DNA from: Pseudoneurospora amorphoporcata
Lineage: Eukaryota > Ascomycota > Sordariomycetes > Sordariales > Sordariaceae
Length of the DNA stretch: 33,127 nucleotides
Reading direction: 5' to 3'
Assembly (NCBI GenBank): GCA_033297205.1
Contig: MU859339.1
Coordinates: 1-33,127, forward strand
In this document: piece after piece, positions 1-10,774 of the stretch
How positions within the stretch are numbered: the stretch's first letter is position 1
Layout: each line of letters starts with the position of its first letter
Translations under genes and position numbers: made by a program
The notes under the pieces: generated by a model
Database searches by the model: none
What the model was told of the DNA's origin: nothing
What the model saw: only the letters and a program-made list of their open reading frames with translations

Positions 1-1363
1 TAGAAGCTTGCTGTAAGTCAGTAGGGACACTCTGCCATAAAAGGAAAGAAACTAGATCTGTAAGTTTCCAATGCATTCCATAATGACTAATCAATTTAAA
101 AGGAATGCTGAATAAGTTAGCGAAGCCAAGAATATGGTGGCGAAGCTAAGAACGGTGGCGAGGCTGAGAACGCAATGGCCAAGCCCTATTATTCTAACAC
201 ATTCTATAGAAACTAAGTTCCCCAGTGACCAGCCTACTATACTACTGAGTAGTATAGGGCAGTTACAAGGCACAGTACTAGCCACACGTTAACAGCCACT
301 TTATAGCACACTTTACAGCGCACTTTATAGCGCACTTAACAGCACGGTCGTACATCGCATAGTCGTATATCGCTCAATTGAACGAGTTTAATTGAGTGAT
401 TAATCACACTCAATTAACATTAATCTGTACATATATAATCTATCTAATATTTATTATATAATTAAATACTTTGACTGCCAGCGAATGCGCCAAAGTCTTC
501 CTTACTAGCCTTGTATACTTGCTATACGTGTACTACGCTGTGTGCCCTACGTGTTAGTAGGAGTGTTGGTTAGTGTGCTTCTTCTACCCCAAGTAGCGTT
601 GCTTCCCTTCTCTTCTCCTCCTCTACCTCTCTGTATATTGCCGCGAGGGCGGCCTCATCTTCTATTTTGTGTACTGGCTAGAGGCTAGCGGCGGTTAGCC
701 TTATTAGCTTATTTAAAGTTTATACCTTCCCATATAGACACGTTTCGCTAGATAGACGGCGCTACCTATGTCGAGGTAGTAGGGTTGCGGCTTGCCCTGG
801 GCTGTCGGCCGCGGCTGGGTTGTAAGCGAGGCCGTCCTCGAAGCCGTGATGTTACCGCTTGGAATTGAGCTAGCGCAATTAAGGGAGGGGGAGCTTGGGT
901 GTTGACTGGCGCGGTCAGTTGGTAAGAGTGAAGTTGATTGTTAGGGTGTGCGCTACGGTCGCGTGCGCCCGTCGGCTAGGTTGCTACATTAGCTATCTGC
1001 GTCACGATTAGCTAAGGAAATACACAGAAAAAATGACGGATCATTTCTTACTGTTGATAGATGCTAGCGCTTTGTTTATTTGGTGATATTTCGTGATGCG
1101 CGCGATAGTGGTTTGATTGATTATGGGGAGGGTGGTGGTGATAGTGATAGTGATAGAGGAAACGATGCGATGCGACGATGCAAATTGCTAAGTGTAACGA
1201 TTACGAAATCTAGCCTGTGCAGGGGTTAGAATGTGTAATGGGCTGTAATCTGGGGGCTTGGCAGGCGCGGTACGGTTTGCTGACGCCAAGAACAGGAGTG
1301 TGGAGACCCAGAATGGATCCGAGCGATTTAATTAGTTAGAAATGCGGGAGGGGTGGGGCGGCG
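1..1363. repeat. Degenerate repeat DNA, no supported gene
   Basis: No convincing gene is visible. Seen directly: a 12-bp tandem repeat of the type CACTTTAtAGCG at 297-337 (about 3.4 copies), and an inverted repeat ATTGAGTG/CACTCAAT at 391-398 and 407-414 with an 8-nt loop. There are many CTAG/TATA-rich stretches. On the minus strand around 590-690 there is a short charged frame rich in Glu, Lys and Arg, interrupted by stops on both sides; it may be a relic of a transposon ORF. The mix of GC-rich islands with TA-rich flanks suggests an old mobile element eroded by C-to-T mutation, but no family could be assigned. Confidence 0.4.
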
Positions 1364-1369
1364 GTGTCT

Positions 1370-1960
1370 GAAGAGAAAGATAGTGGTGCGAATAGCGTTT
1401 CTCTATTTTATACTAGAAGAAGTACAATAATAGCTAAAAATTCGTATATTTCTATAATAACGAAAAGGTCGGACTTATTTGCGGGGATAATAATAATAGT
1501 AGCGATAATAGTGGGAAAAAACTTATATAACTCTATTTCTATAATAGTAAAAAAGTCCGCCTTATTTATAGGGAATTCTAATTTAATATCGAAATTATTA
1601 ATATTAAAATAGCTATCGTAGTGTTTAATTTTAATAATTTTAATCTATTCAATAGAAGAGGTCAGGCTAGGGGTACGTAATAGCGCCTTTAATTTAGGCT
1701 AAAAAAGAGTAAAGTTGATAATTTTAAGTATTTATAATAATATAATTAGTAAATATACTTTAATACCCTCTAATACTATAATTTACTTTAATAATAATAA
1801 TAATAGCAGCAGCTATATAATAACTTCAATTGAATTACTAACTTTCATATATATTATTAATGCAAATAATGTAATAATATCACTACCTGCTAAATTTTTA
1901 CTAATGTAATATATGACAAATATATATTTACTAGTTGGACGGAAGTCTGGGCAGGCCTAT
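1370..1960. repeat. AT-rich, RIP-like island
   Basis: This block is far richer in A and T than the rest of the window. It is built of short ATAATA/TAATAAT runs, and its only open frames are low-complexity Ile/Asn/Ser strings. It contains an imperfect internal repeat of about 40 bp (near 1442-1480 and 1530-1568) sharing TTTCTATAATA and a downstream TCCG(C/A)CTTATTT core. This composition is typical of repeats hit by repeat-induced point mutation in Pezizomycotina; that origin is inferred. Confidence 0.5.
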
Positions 1961-3334
1961 ATAGTCGCTATATGGGATTATATAGTCGCCCTAGCGGGCT
2001 CAGTATTATGGCTTATGACGGGACCTCGTCTAGTGTAAGCTAGGTACAAGTTACAACAGGCCCAACAGGTTCCATGCGAACGAATGGCCGGTGATTGCTT
2101 ATTGCGTGTTTCTGAATTATGGTTTCTTCTCAAGTACAAGTCTCGGCGGACAGGACGGTTTCGGAATGGCCCAGAAATGACAGACATAAGTATAGGCGCC
2201 CGTCTTACCCGTCCTTCCGGGGCCATCCGCTGTCTCGTTTCACTGCTTGCACCTTTTCGCATTGTCCGCGGTTGTGTGCGGTAAAGAGGTATTGGGGTTG
2301 AGGGTCTCGAATCTCGACCAAGACTGGCCATAGTCCTCCCGAATAATCATGTTAGCGACAGAGGGCATACTGATGAAACTGCAACAATCGCAGTCAATCC
2401 GATCTGTCTTGCACAGGTGTCAAATCGTGGGTCGCTGGCGGCATCAATGGTGTTGGCCAAATGGCGCAGCTTCACGAGGCCCCAACCTGGCGTTGATGCT
2501 ATACCTTCGAACCGTGTGCTGCGATTCATTGGGCAGATCCCGGTAAAAGGGGTCATCTCATCCAACTGAAGTGGAAAGACCGTCAGTTCACAACTGGCAA
2601 GTGCCACTGTTCGCTGCTTCTGCGTTTGCGTCAATTGCGTGTGTTTTATGCAATTGCACAACTTGCATAACTCTGGAGGTTCATCTGCCGCCTTCGCTGA
2701 GGCAGGAACAACTCCCGTCCAAGAGAGAGGCCAACCTCGGGCATTTCTACCTCCCGTCTTCCTTCCCTCTCTAGGTACCTATGGTGACTCGGCATTTTCA
2801 CCCACCCACCTCAACCTAGTACTAGGGTATTTCAATTGGCCAGACCTCCAAGTGGCACCCAGCCGGCATCCTCTTGACTTCCTTTGCCTTAACAATTTCC
2901 ATCCTTCTCCTTACCTCAACCTTGATTGTCTGCCACCACTCAGTCCTTAACAATCCCAGTCTTCGGTCGGCCATTTCTGAAAAACTCTCCTTCTTCTCAG
3001 CCACCATTGTCCACGAATATTGGACGGATCCGGACGCCATGTTGTCTTCCCCTTTGTTGTCCCCTTTGTCCACCATGTCCTCAATCCCCTTCACGGCCAC
3101 TATGCACCCTTCGAGCTTCTCACGCTCTGCTTTGTCTCGCCGAGAAAGGACGTCCGAACAAAAGGGCCTGAAGCTGCTATATCTCTCCCCCATCTGCTTT
3201 GACCGCAAGCTACAAGTGGCATCTTATAGGGGAGAGAGGATGGCTACTGGTCTCCGTATGACCATTCAACCTACGTCTACGGCCAACAGCACTTAGACTC
3301 CGAATCACTTTTTGCAACAGATCCAAACGTCAAC
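1961..3334. other. Gene-poor stretch and probable upstream region of the kinase-like gene
   Basis: Several short open frames overlap here on both strands (for example 1978-2331 minus, 2822-3208 minus, 2874-3296 plus). None shows a recognisable domain, and they are mutual shadows. From about 2690 to 3330 the plus strand is pyrimidine-rich, as expected for a fungal promoter or 5' leader in front of the ATG at 3335. An exact AGGTACCT palindrome lies at 2773-2780. Confidence 0.4.
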
Positions 3335-5629
3335 ATGTCGTTCGAGGCGTCCGAGGGGGCTGATGCAGAAAAGGACAAAAAAGACAAATCCCGTGCCTAT
3401 AAAGATGAGCTGACCGCATTCTTCTTCAAGTGGCGCCGTCATCCACTGCAATCTCCCAGCAAGTGGGATGGGGCAACCATGGACCGCCGAGTCAAGTCGC
3501 GCATCAGGAGAGCCCCCATCAAATCCCCTTGGAAAGGTCCTGGGAACTGCAGCGGCGCGGCTCGGCGTGGTAAAACCAAGATATTCAACTACGGCACCGA
3601 CGGACCTGCAAGCAGAGAGCTTCGGGCTCAGGCCAGAACTGAATGGCTGAAAAAGCAGTTTCTGGACCTCAAGATGCGCCACGTCAAGGTTTTGGGCTGG
3701 GGTGGCCTCGGTGTTGTCAACCTCTTTGAGCAAGAACGCCCAGATGGCGAGCTCATCAAAGTGGTGTGCAAGGTAGACATTGAAGGCGACAAGGGCTCCT
3801 ACCTTTGGAATGAGATTCAGGCCCATTTGGGCACTGCCGGAGCCATGCATGTCGCACAACGCATCCCCCCGGACCATTTTTCCCGACTCAACGGTCAGCC
3901 TATCCAACCAGCACCCACCAGAAGGTCATACGGCTCGGATTTGATGATACTGGACAGCGACGAGGAGGCCGAGGAGGCTGAGAAGGGCAGAGGCAAACCA
4001 GTCATTCCTGTTTGGGAGACAAGTCAGGTCTTGTTTCTCGAGTTCATGAGCCGCGGTGATCTCCGCAAGGTAGCAGCTCGGGTTTGCTCTAATGCTAGGG
4101 GGGGCGGCAACTTCCCACCACTTGCTCTTTGGCATATTTTCAGCAATCGTAAGTAACCTGAACCACCTGCATGATAATCACACTGACTAACATGAACACA
4201 ATCCTCAGTCTTCAAGGGCGTTATAGGGATGGCATACCCGAGAGACTTCATGCCTGAGGCCCTCAAGCAGCCATATATGGCCGACAGAATAGTGCCCCTA
4301 GCATCCGAAAGCAGCCTGCGGCTACCCAAACTGACACCATACTGCGACCGTAAAACCCTGGTCCATTTTGACCTCGACATGAGCAACGTTCTGATGGGGG
4401 ACTTTGACAGTTCTGAGCACAACATCACCCCTATAGCCAAGATTGCTGACCTCGGTCTCTGCACACTTTTTTTCGGCAACCAACACTCGGCAGAGTTTCG
4501 CTGGGGCTGCCGCAGGCGAGGCAAGACAATCTTCTACGCGCCAGAACAGTTTACTGAGGAGTGGGACCACGTCAAGGACGGCCCCCTCGAATCCGGCGCC
4601 AAGACGGCGGGAAACTACAACTGGTGGACCAATCTCTACCAGGTCGGCATAATCATGTACTCGCTCATCACGCTCTGCGAGTTCGACGCGCCGCCCACGC
4701 CGAGGTATGCAGCTGTAAGATACCCAGACCGCTCCGAGAAGGAGGTGTGGGGATACGGCATGGATTTGCTCGTTGGCGATTACAGCAATCTCGACTTTGA
4801 CTTGGTGAACGCCGTTGCTGCGTGTCTGTGTCATGATCCGGCGGACAGGCCCGATATGCATGACCTCGAGAGACTGATAGAGGCCAAGGTAAGCGCGCAG
4901 CCGCCTGACGGTCCAGCAGCGAGGATAGTGAGGGACTGGGGCAGGCTGGTCTTCGGGACGCCGCCGCCACCGAAATATGACCCGACGGCGCCGACGGGGA
5001 GGGAGCGACTCTTGATTTATCAGGACCATGCCCCCAGAGGTGGTCGTGACAATCCGTCTAGACCGGCCCCAGCCCGGCAGGCTGCATCGCAGCAGCGCGC
5101 GGCTTCAGCCGCGAATTTTCCGCGACAACAACAGCATGGTGCTCCAGCCGGAAGGGGACAGCAGCGTACAGCTTCGGCCGCAGTTGTTCCGGGACAACAA
5201 CAGCCTAGGCTCCAACCTGGAAGGGGGCAGCCATATGTTGCTCCGGCCTTGAGGGGACGTGGACAACAACCTCAATCCCCAGGGGTGAGAAGGCAGCAGC
5301 AGCAGCCTCAATTCCCAAGAGGTAGAGGTCAGCAGCGTGCGACTCCGGCTGTAGTTCGTCCGGGGCAACAGCCTCGGTTCCCAGCCGGGAGAGGGCAGCA
5401 AGCTGGGTGGGGCCAGCAGTGTGCTCCTTCGACTCAAACCGTGAGGGGACATCAACGAGCTCCTTCGGCCGCATTGCAGCAGGCTCAGGCTTCAGCTCAA
5501 GCTTCAGCTATAGCTGACAGATGGCGACAAGCTGGGTTTCCAACCGGAGGTCAGCCTTCGGCTACGGGTCGGAGTTCTCGAGCCACTTTTCAGGCACCCG
5601 CTGGATTCCCAAATATGAGGGGAGGTTAG
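3335..5629 (+). CDS. Protein-kinase-like protein with R/G/Q-rich C-terminal tail
   Basis: Model join(3335..4148, 4209..5629), 744 aa. The 60-nt intron has GTAAGT, a GACTAAC branch point and CTCAG, and splicing restores one frame. Kinase signatures seen: a glycine loop at residues 120-128 (LGWGGLGVV), a VAIK-type lysine at K146, a possible helix-C glutamate at E160, a hinge-like FLEFMSRGDL at 234-243, a catalytic loop HFDLDMSNVL at 324-333 (HFD replaces HRD), DLG at 352-354 in place of DFG, and APE at 382-384. The core is interrupted by an acidic insert (about 207-217, DSDEEAEEAE). The N-terminal 110 residues are basic. From about residue 544 the protein is a low-complexity tail with repeated GRGQQ/RGQQ, QQQ and PAGRG units, resembling RGG-type RNA-binding or prion-like tails. 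Asp326, Asn331 and Asp352 are kept, so activity is possible. Substrate and pathway are unknown. Confidence 0.88.
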
Positions 5630-6930
5630 GTTACAGGTACAGTGCTCAACTCGCAACTCGCTGGTTGGGACTGGGGTCATGGGGTGCGTGTTGAGAGGTC
5701 CTTGGAGAGTGTATTTGTTTTTCCTGTTTTCATGCCATCTTGTTGTGGCTCAGTCTTTACTTGCATTGACAAGTGTCGTTCTGCAATGTTTTGGGTGCAA
5801 CTGCACATTTCCCTGCGCCGTTGGGCTGAGGAGAGGAGGTCATCCGGACATGCTAAGAGAGGAGAGTGGGTTCAAGCATTTTGTGGAGTTACATGGTTGC
5901 AGAATGATAATGTTATTGTGTTCCTTTTCTCTTCTTTCTTGTCGTACTCATGATTCTTTTTCTGTCGTGGATGCTTTTATCGGTGAAAAACGAGCCTCGA
6001 GTGTCATTTGCTCATCGTGAGCTTTCGGGTGTAAAAGCGGACTTCGAACTACGGAGTGTCCGAATCCGCAACCGAGGTGTGCCAAGCCCCCTATCCTCAT
6101 GCCACTGGCACTGTTTTCAAGTTCTGTGCCCTGCATATGACTGGACATCATCTTGGATGTTGTACTTGACGGCTGCATGCATCGCGAACCACCCGCCTTC
6201 TTCGGTTTCGACACCATGGCACAGTCCGCACCCTCCCCATTTTTGCTCCTCCGCTTTTCCCCAGCGAAACGACGACCTCCCGTTGGCTGATTTTAGGTTT
6301 CTTTTTGAACCTGACTCCGTTGTCCGGGGGGAGGGGGAGTCGGGCACGGATCTGGCTCTCCGGACAAGAAATCGGGGGATGTCCGGCGTTACATCTATCT
6401 GCCTTTCCCGTGCAAATCCATTCAGCCGTTTCCCCGACCCCACCCCGCCATCCAGGTCCGAAAAGGGGCAACGGACAAGACATTGGACTCACCCCAATTG
6501 ACAAAAACATTTGAAGGGATTCGAGACAGCGGGGTGTAAACAAATCGCTTCCCTTTGGTCGCTTATCCCTTGGTACCGCTCATCTATCACCGGACTCCCG
6601 ACACCAGCGACCGGGCGGCGCCCCATGCTACATACCATGCACCAACCACCATGATTGACTGCCGATATGCACATCGAGGCACTGCTGACATATGCAGGGA
6701 GATACAGAAGCATGATTGAGTCGAATGCTGCGGACGCAAGCCTCGCAATAAATAGGATGACGAAGCCAGACTCGTTATCGTCTTGATGGGTCCTCTCTTC
6801 ATCTGTTTCTCTTCCTGGTCTTGTCCCTGATTTCTGGATCCTACGATACAGCACCAGCACCCATCACTCCCATCTAATCAAAGCAAGCCACTCCCGCTAA
6901 CACATTACCAACCCCCAAAACCCACCCAAG
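5630..6930. other. Intergenic region, promoter of the SDR gene
   Basis: No supported gene. Short open frames here (for example 5642-5953, 5950-6501, 6489-6860) overlap on both strands and show no domain. A TATA-like AATAAATA lies near 6747-6754. The stretch from about 6780 to 6930 is CT-rich and then CA-rich up to the AAG-ATG at 6931, typical of a fungal leader. Confidence 0.45.
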
Positions 6931-7795
6931 ATGCCCATCTTTATCCCCACCGCATCCCTCGAAGGAAAAGTCGCCCTCGTCACCGGCGCCGGCCGCGGCA
7001 TCGGCCGTGGCGTTGCCCTCGAGCTCGCCCGCCGCGGCGCCTCCGTAATCGTCAACTACGTATCCTCGGCGGGCCCCGCCAACGAAGTTGTCAAGGAAAT
7101 CGAGTCCTTCAACAACGGAGCGCGCGCCATCGCCATCCAAGCCAACGTGCGTTCGGTCTCGGAAATTGCCCGGCTCTTCGCCGAAGCCAAACGCGCCTTC
7201 GGCCGCATCGACATCGTCATGTCCAACAGCGGCACCGAGTCGTGGGACAAGACCGAGGATATCAACGAGGAGAAGTACGACTACGTGTTCAACCTCAACG
7301 CCAAGGCGCAGTTTTTCGTCGGGCAGGCGGCGTACAAGCATCTGGAACAGAACGGGCGGGTTATTTTGATGACGAGCATTGCCGCGGGGCTGATGGGCGT
7401 CAAGAACCATGCGCTTTATAATGCGAGCAAGATGGCTGTGCAAGGGTTCGTGAAGGCGTTTGCGACGGATTTTGGTGACAAGGGGATCACGGTTAATGGT
7501 GTTGCCCCTGGAGGAATTAAGAGTGATATGTTTGCCGAGAATGCGTGGCATTATATCCCCGGCGGAACCTCTGACCTGGGTAAGGACAAGATCGAGAAGA
7601 TGATGGCTGAGCATTGTCCCCTGGGAAGATGCGCGGTGCCGGAAGATGTGGCGAGGGTGGTGGCGTTTTTGGCGAGCGAGGATGGGGGGTGGGTTAATGG
7701 TGAGTTCACTTTTCTTGGACTGGTACTGCGAGACATGGTGCTAACGTGGAAAAATAGGTCAAATCATTACCATCTCTGGTGGTTCTTCGCAGTAG
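6931..7795 (+). CDS. Short-chain dehydrogenase/reductase, trihydroxynaphthalene/versicolorin reductase type
   Basis: Model join(6931..7699, 7758..7795), 268 aa. The 58-nt intron has GTGAGT, a GCTAAC branch point and ATAG; splicing replaces a spurious read-through tail with the family-typical ending GQIITISGGSSQ. It is an NADPH-dependent reductase of the classical SDR superfamily. Seen: cofactor loop TGAGRGIG (18-25), SNSG (98-101), catalytic Ser149 (MTSI), and the YxxxK active site Y163/K167 in YNASK, followed by the VAPGGIKSDM segment. Length and motifs fit fungal tetra-/trihydroxynaphthalene reductases of DHN-melanin synthesis and the related versicolorin reductases. No polyketide synthase or scytalone dehydratase lies nearby, so the substrate remains open. 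Third codon positions are strongly G/C-biased, as expected of a well-expressed gene. Confidence 0.95.
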
Positions 7796-8193
7796 ACGAC
7801 GTTCTCAAATGGGCGAAGCGTGATGGGACAGTCGAGTGTAAGTGAGTGGCTTGTGGGTTGTTCGGTGGCATATGGAAAGTCAGGAAAAGGTCATGCGGTC
7901 ACGATGATGATACACGTGCATGGAGTGCAATACAACTGTTGTATTTATTGTTTCCGTGTTCATCAAGGTGCCTGCCTTGATGATAACGCGCCTCCTTCCC
8001 CATTTAGAGCCCCGGATATTTGTCTCCTCCATAGAGACGGGAGTTCTTCTTGAATCCATTGCTCCCTCTTAACCCATACCTCCTTCCTCATCGATCCTTC
8101 CAACGACCCAGAATCCCACAGCTCCTCCTTCCCATCATAAGTTCTTGCCCATATTTCCCAGATTCCATGCCCAAGCTCCGTTGCCCAAGTCCC
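7796..8193. other. 3' flank between convergent genes
   Basis: The stretch separates the plus-strand SDR gene from the first minus-strand small ORF. No domain-bearing frame is seen. It probably holds both 3' untranslated regions. Confidence 0.4.
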
Positions 8194-8502
8194 TCATCTG
8201 ATCATGTCACCGATTGCCATAATACCCTCCTCCCACCATTCATCCACTTCCGCACTCTCCATCTCATATTCCAACTCTCTCAACATCTTCTCCCTTTCCC
8301 CTCTCAACTCGTCCAGTTCGGTCTCCACATTCTTGATGTGCTCCTCCATACTCGCCTCGACTGCCTTCTTCTCCAGTGAAGCGAAATGGTTGCGAAGTTC
8401 AGAGCCAGTAAGAGACTGAGAGCAGCATGAATCATGACTGCCAGTGTCAATGCCAGTGTCAATGCCAGTGCCGAGAGCGTAGTGCAAAGAGGTATCGTGC
8501 AT
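8194..8502 (-). CDS. Small hypothetical coiled-coil protein, probably missing a 5' exon
   Basis: From the first ATG the frame gives 102 aa. It stays open upstream past 8529, and a CTGGCAG acceptor-like site lies just before it, so the true start may be in an upstream exon not defined here (an alternative frame begins with ATG near 8761). The visible part has a short TGIDTGIDTG repeat, then a strongly charged helical stretch (LEKKAVEASMEEHIKNVETE onward) likely to form a coiled coil. The acidic C-terminus holds WWEE and ends GDMIR. The Asp-Met near the end resembles the C-termini of the small proteins encoded downstream at 10775-15974, so it may be a divergent member of that family. No known function. 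Confidence 0.45.
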   Translation of the reverse strand: MHDTSLHYALGTGIDTGIDTGSHDSCCSQSLTGSELRNHFASLEKKAVEASMEEHIKNVETELDELRGEREKMLRELEYEMESAEVDEWWEEGIMAIGDMIR

Positions 8503-9101
8503 GGAGCTAGACGCATCTTCGTTCGACACTGCCAGAATCGCATTCGCCCTGACTCTGTTGTGAGAATGCTTCGGATAACGTCGGTATCAGACGCTTGACC
8601 ACTGTTTCTTTTAAGAGAGGGGGATTTATATTGTCCTGGATAGACCTTTGGCTCTTTGTGGTGGACTGGTAATGACCAAGGAAGAAGTGTGCTGGTGCTT
8701 GAACGAGAAAGAAGTTGGAAGGGGAGAGAAGTTGAAAGGTAGAAAAGTCGACGGTACTCATTCTCCCCCATCGACCCCTTGAAACACTCTCTCAGTTCAG
8801 GTTCTGACGTGCTCTGCCAAACCCAAGTAGGCGCAATTTCGACTATTGTCTCAAACATTCGGCCGGCCAGCAAGGTTCTTATTATGCGATTGAAAAGACA
8901 AAAAGAGTGAATAGTACAGGTACCTACGTCACGGTCGTCACCCGGGCTTTGAACTAAACAAGGGATAGGGTGGATGGAGGTAGGAAGGTTTCATGTTGAT
9001 CCTACGTTAAGGACTTGAGGTACGCTATATACTAGCTCGACTGGGTAGGTACTATCGTATCCCTCGTCCTCTTCCTCACACAGCTGATTCTCATACTGGG
9101 C

Positions 9102-9710
9102 TCACCAATGGTCGCGGTTACCCCTCCTCTTAGTACATATACGGATGCTCCTCGAAGAGCGCCAGTCAACAGTCTCTCCTCTGTGGAGAGCTTCTTCGTG
9201 CAAGCTACGATACTGGATGCTGGCCACTTCTGCTTGAAATTGGAGCTCTTGCCTAGGTCTACCTGTTCTGGTCGACGTAGCTCTAGTGGTGAACTGGCAG
9301 ACAGGTTCGCCGCTGGCGTTGAGCGGGGAGGCGTGGCTGCTTGTGTCGTCTTGAGAGGAAGAAGTATCGCTGGGCTCGGCAGAATTAGAGGGATCGGTAT
9401 CGATCTTTGGGTCAATGATGTTGGCCGTGTCTGTGTCGATGTCTCTGTCGGTCTCGGTGGTAATCGTATCTGACTTGGTGGTAACGCATGGACCGGGGCT
9501 ATCAGCCTCGACGGCGGCTGTGGCTGGCTTGAACAGCGAAGGAGAAGTACAAGGAGAAGTGCGCTTCCTAGACGGGCGAGCTTTTCTGGGCTGGGTGGGT
9601 TGGCTGTCGTGGACTTTCATGAGCGCGGCAGCAACGAGCGGAAGGAGCTCTGGGGTAGAAGCCGATGCCGGATAGATGGGCGGCTCGAGGTAAAACTTGG
9701 GAGGGACCAT
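9102..9710 (-). CDS. Hypothetical low-complexity protein
   Basis: The open frame of 202 aa begins MVPPKFYLEPP. The middle is a Thr/Asp-rich disordered segment with repeated DTD/TDT units (DRDIDTDTANI, DPKIDTDPS). The N-terminal third is Pro/Ala-rich, then basic (RKARPSRKR), and the last part is Arg-rich. It sits in the same orientation as the neighbouring small ORFs but lacks their N- and C-terminal signatures. An overlapping frame (9032-9415) is also open, so an unseen intron may change the C-terminus. No domain is recognised; coding status is moderate. Confidence 0.45.
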   Translation of the reverse strand: MVPPKFYLEPPIYPASASTPELLPLVAAALMKVHDSQPTQPRKARPSRKRTSPCTSPSLFKPATAAVEADSPGPCVTTKSDTITTETDRDIDTDTANIIDPKIDTDPSNSAEPSDTSSSQDDTSSHASPLNASGEPVCQFTTRATSTRTGRPRQELQFQAEVASIQYRSLHEEALHRGETVDWRSSRSIRICTKRRGNRDHW

Positions 9711-10774
9711 GTTTTCTGAGATGTTGACAACGTCTCTAAGGTGCCCAGAGAATAGTGAAGCTTTGTTGGATGAAGAGTAGGAGGTTACTTCAATGTTATG
9801 AGAAGGTCTGGTCTGAAAACGAAAGAATAATGATGGTTGAAAGTGGCGGAGCTAAAGCAAAACGGAAGTTTACAGAGGGCATCTATGACGGCTTTTTATT
9901 CTTGTCTGTCGATTGATGGTCCTTTCGGATTTGCTGGTCGCCTCAGATTGCAAGTCGCAACCTGGTAACTCCCAGGATTCACCATCCAAGAGACCGCACT
10001 CGGATTCGGCACGGTGCTACTTATGGTACCTACCTTAGGTTCCATCACCACAACCTTGAACTGGCGACTGACGACACACTGGCAGGTTTCCAATTTCTTT
10101 TGCTCACCATGGAGCTCTTCCAGTTCACCCTGTCGGTTGGCTGCTACGTGGCAGCAATAAGGTACCTTACCGACCTCGGCGAGGATGGACATTTGACACG
10201 CGGGTTATGGCCCCTTTGATGGATGAAATGCGGCAAGTCCAACAGCAGGACCTTGAACCATACAAGTCCGCAGCTCAAATCTCCCAATAACTCTCACATA
10301 CCTTCCGCCTTGTGCGTGGCCAAGCGGTATGGTGTGCGGGGGCCAGATAAATATTGCTCGTTGCGTTGGTAGCGGAGGTACAGTTTTCGTAGGCCGCGCT
10401 TGGTCTGGGGCTCGACCCCAGGCTCGGGCGGCTGAGCTTTTTGACCTTTTTGTGCATTTTTTTCGTTTTGCTTTTTGCCTTGAGTGCTTGAACATATTCC
10501 TCTTACTGAGTTGACTGATCGTGGCTAGAATTGTAATTAAACGACTCCGACCTGACTGCCTATGCCAGTCGCCCGAGGTAGTCGCGACACTCGGCAGCCA
10601 CGAGATCTTCCTTAACTTTACATGTATACTGTGTCTCTCCTCCCCTTTTCCATTAGTTGATCATCATTCTGTTACTCCTATTCCGCTAAGAGAGAGATTG
10701 CTAATCACGGTTTTAATCCTTCAGCCCCTCGCTTCCAACACGCAGACACACACCGCCTCCCATCCCTACCACCA
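9711..10774. other. Long intergenic gap within the small-ORF array
   Basis: About 1.06 kb without a supported gene. Frames at 10205-10495 and 10521-10949 have no domain; the latter runs antisense into the 3' end of the next gene. An AGGTACCT palindrome lies at 10160-10167, and a related GGTACCTACC...TAGGT block at 10025-10040. Confidence 0.4.

Noticed and set aside
1364..1909. Open frames of 82 and 64 codons in the AT-rich block
   Set aside because: Composed of Ile/Asn/Ser low-complexity strings that follow the base composition; no domain.
2822..3296. Overlapping 128-codon minus and 140-codon plus frames
   Set aside because: They overlap in opposite directions within a pyrimidine-rich leader region; neither has a domain, and the real gene starts at 3335.
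6874..7614. 246-codon minus-strand frame across the reductase gene
   Set aside because: Antisense shadow of a strongly G/C-third-position coding exon; the plus strand has the full SDR signature.
7700..7845. Read-through extension of the reductase to 304 codons
   Set aside because: It crosses a clear GTGAGT...GCTAAC...ATAG intron; splicing restores the expected SDR C-terminus.
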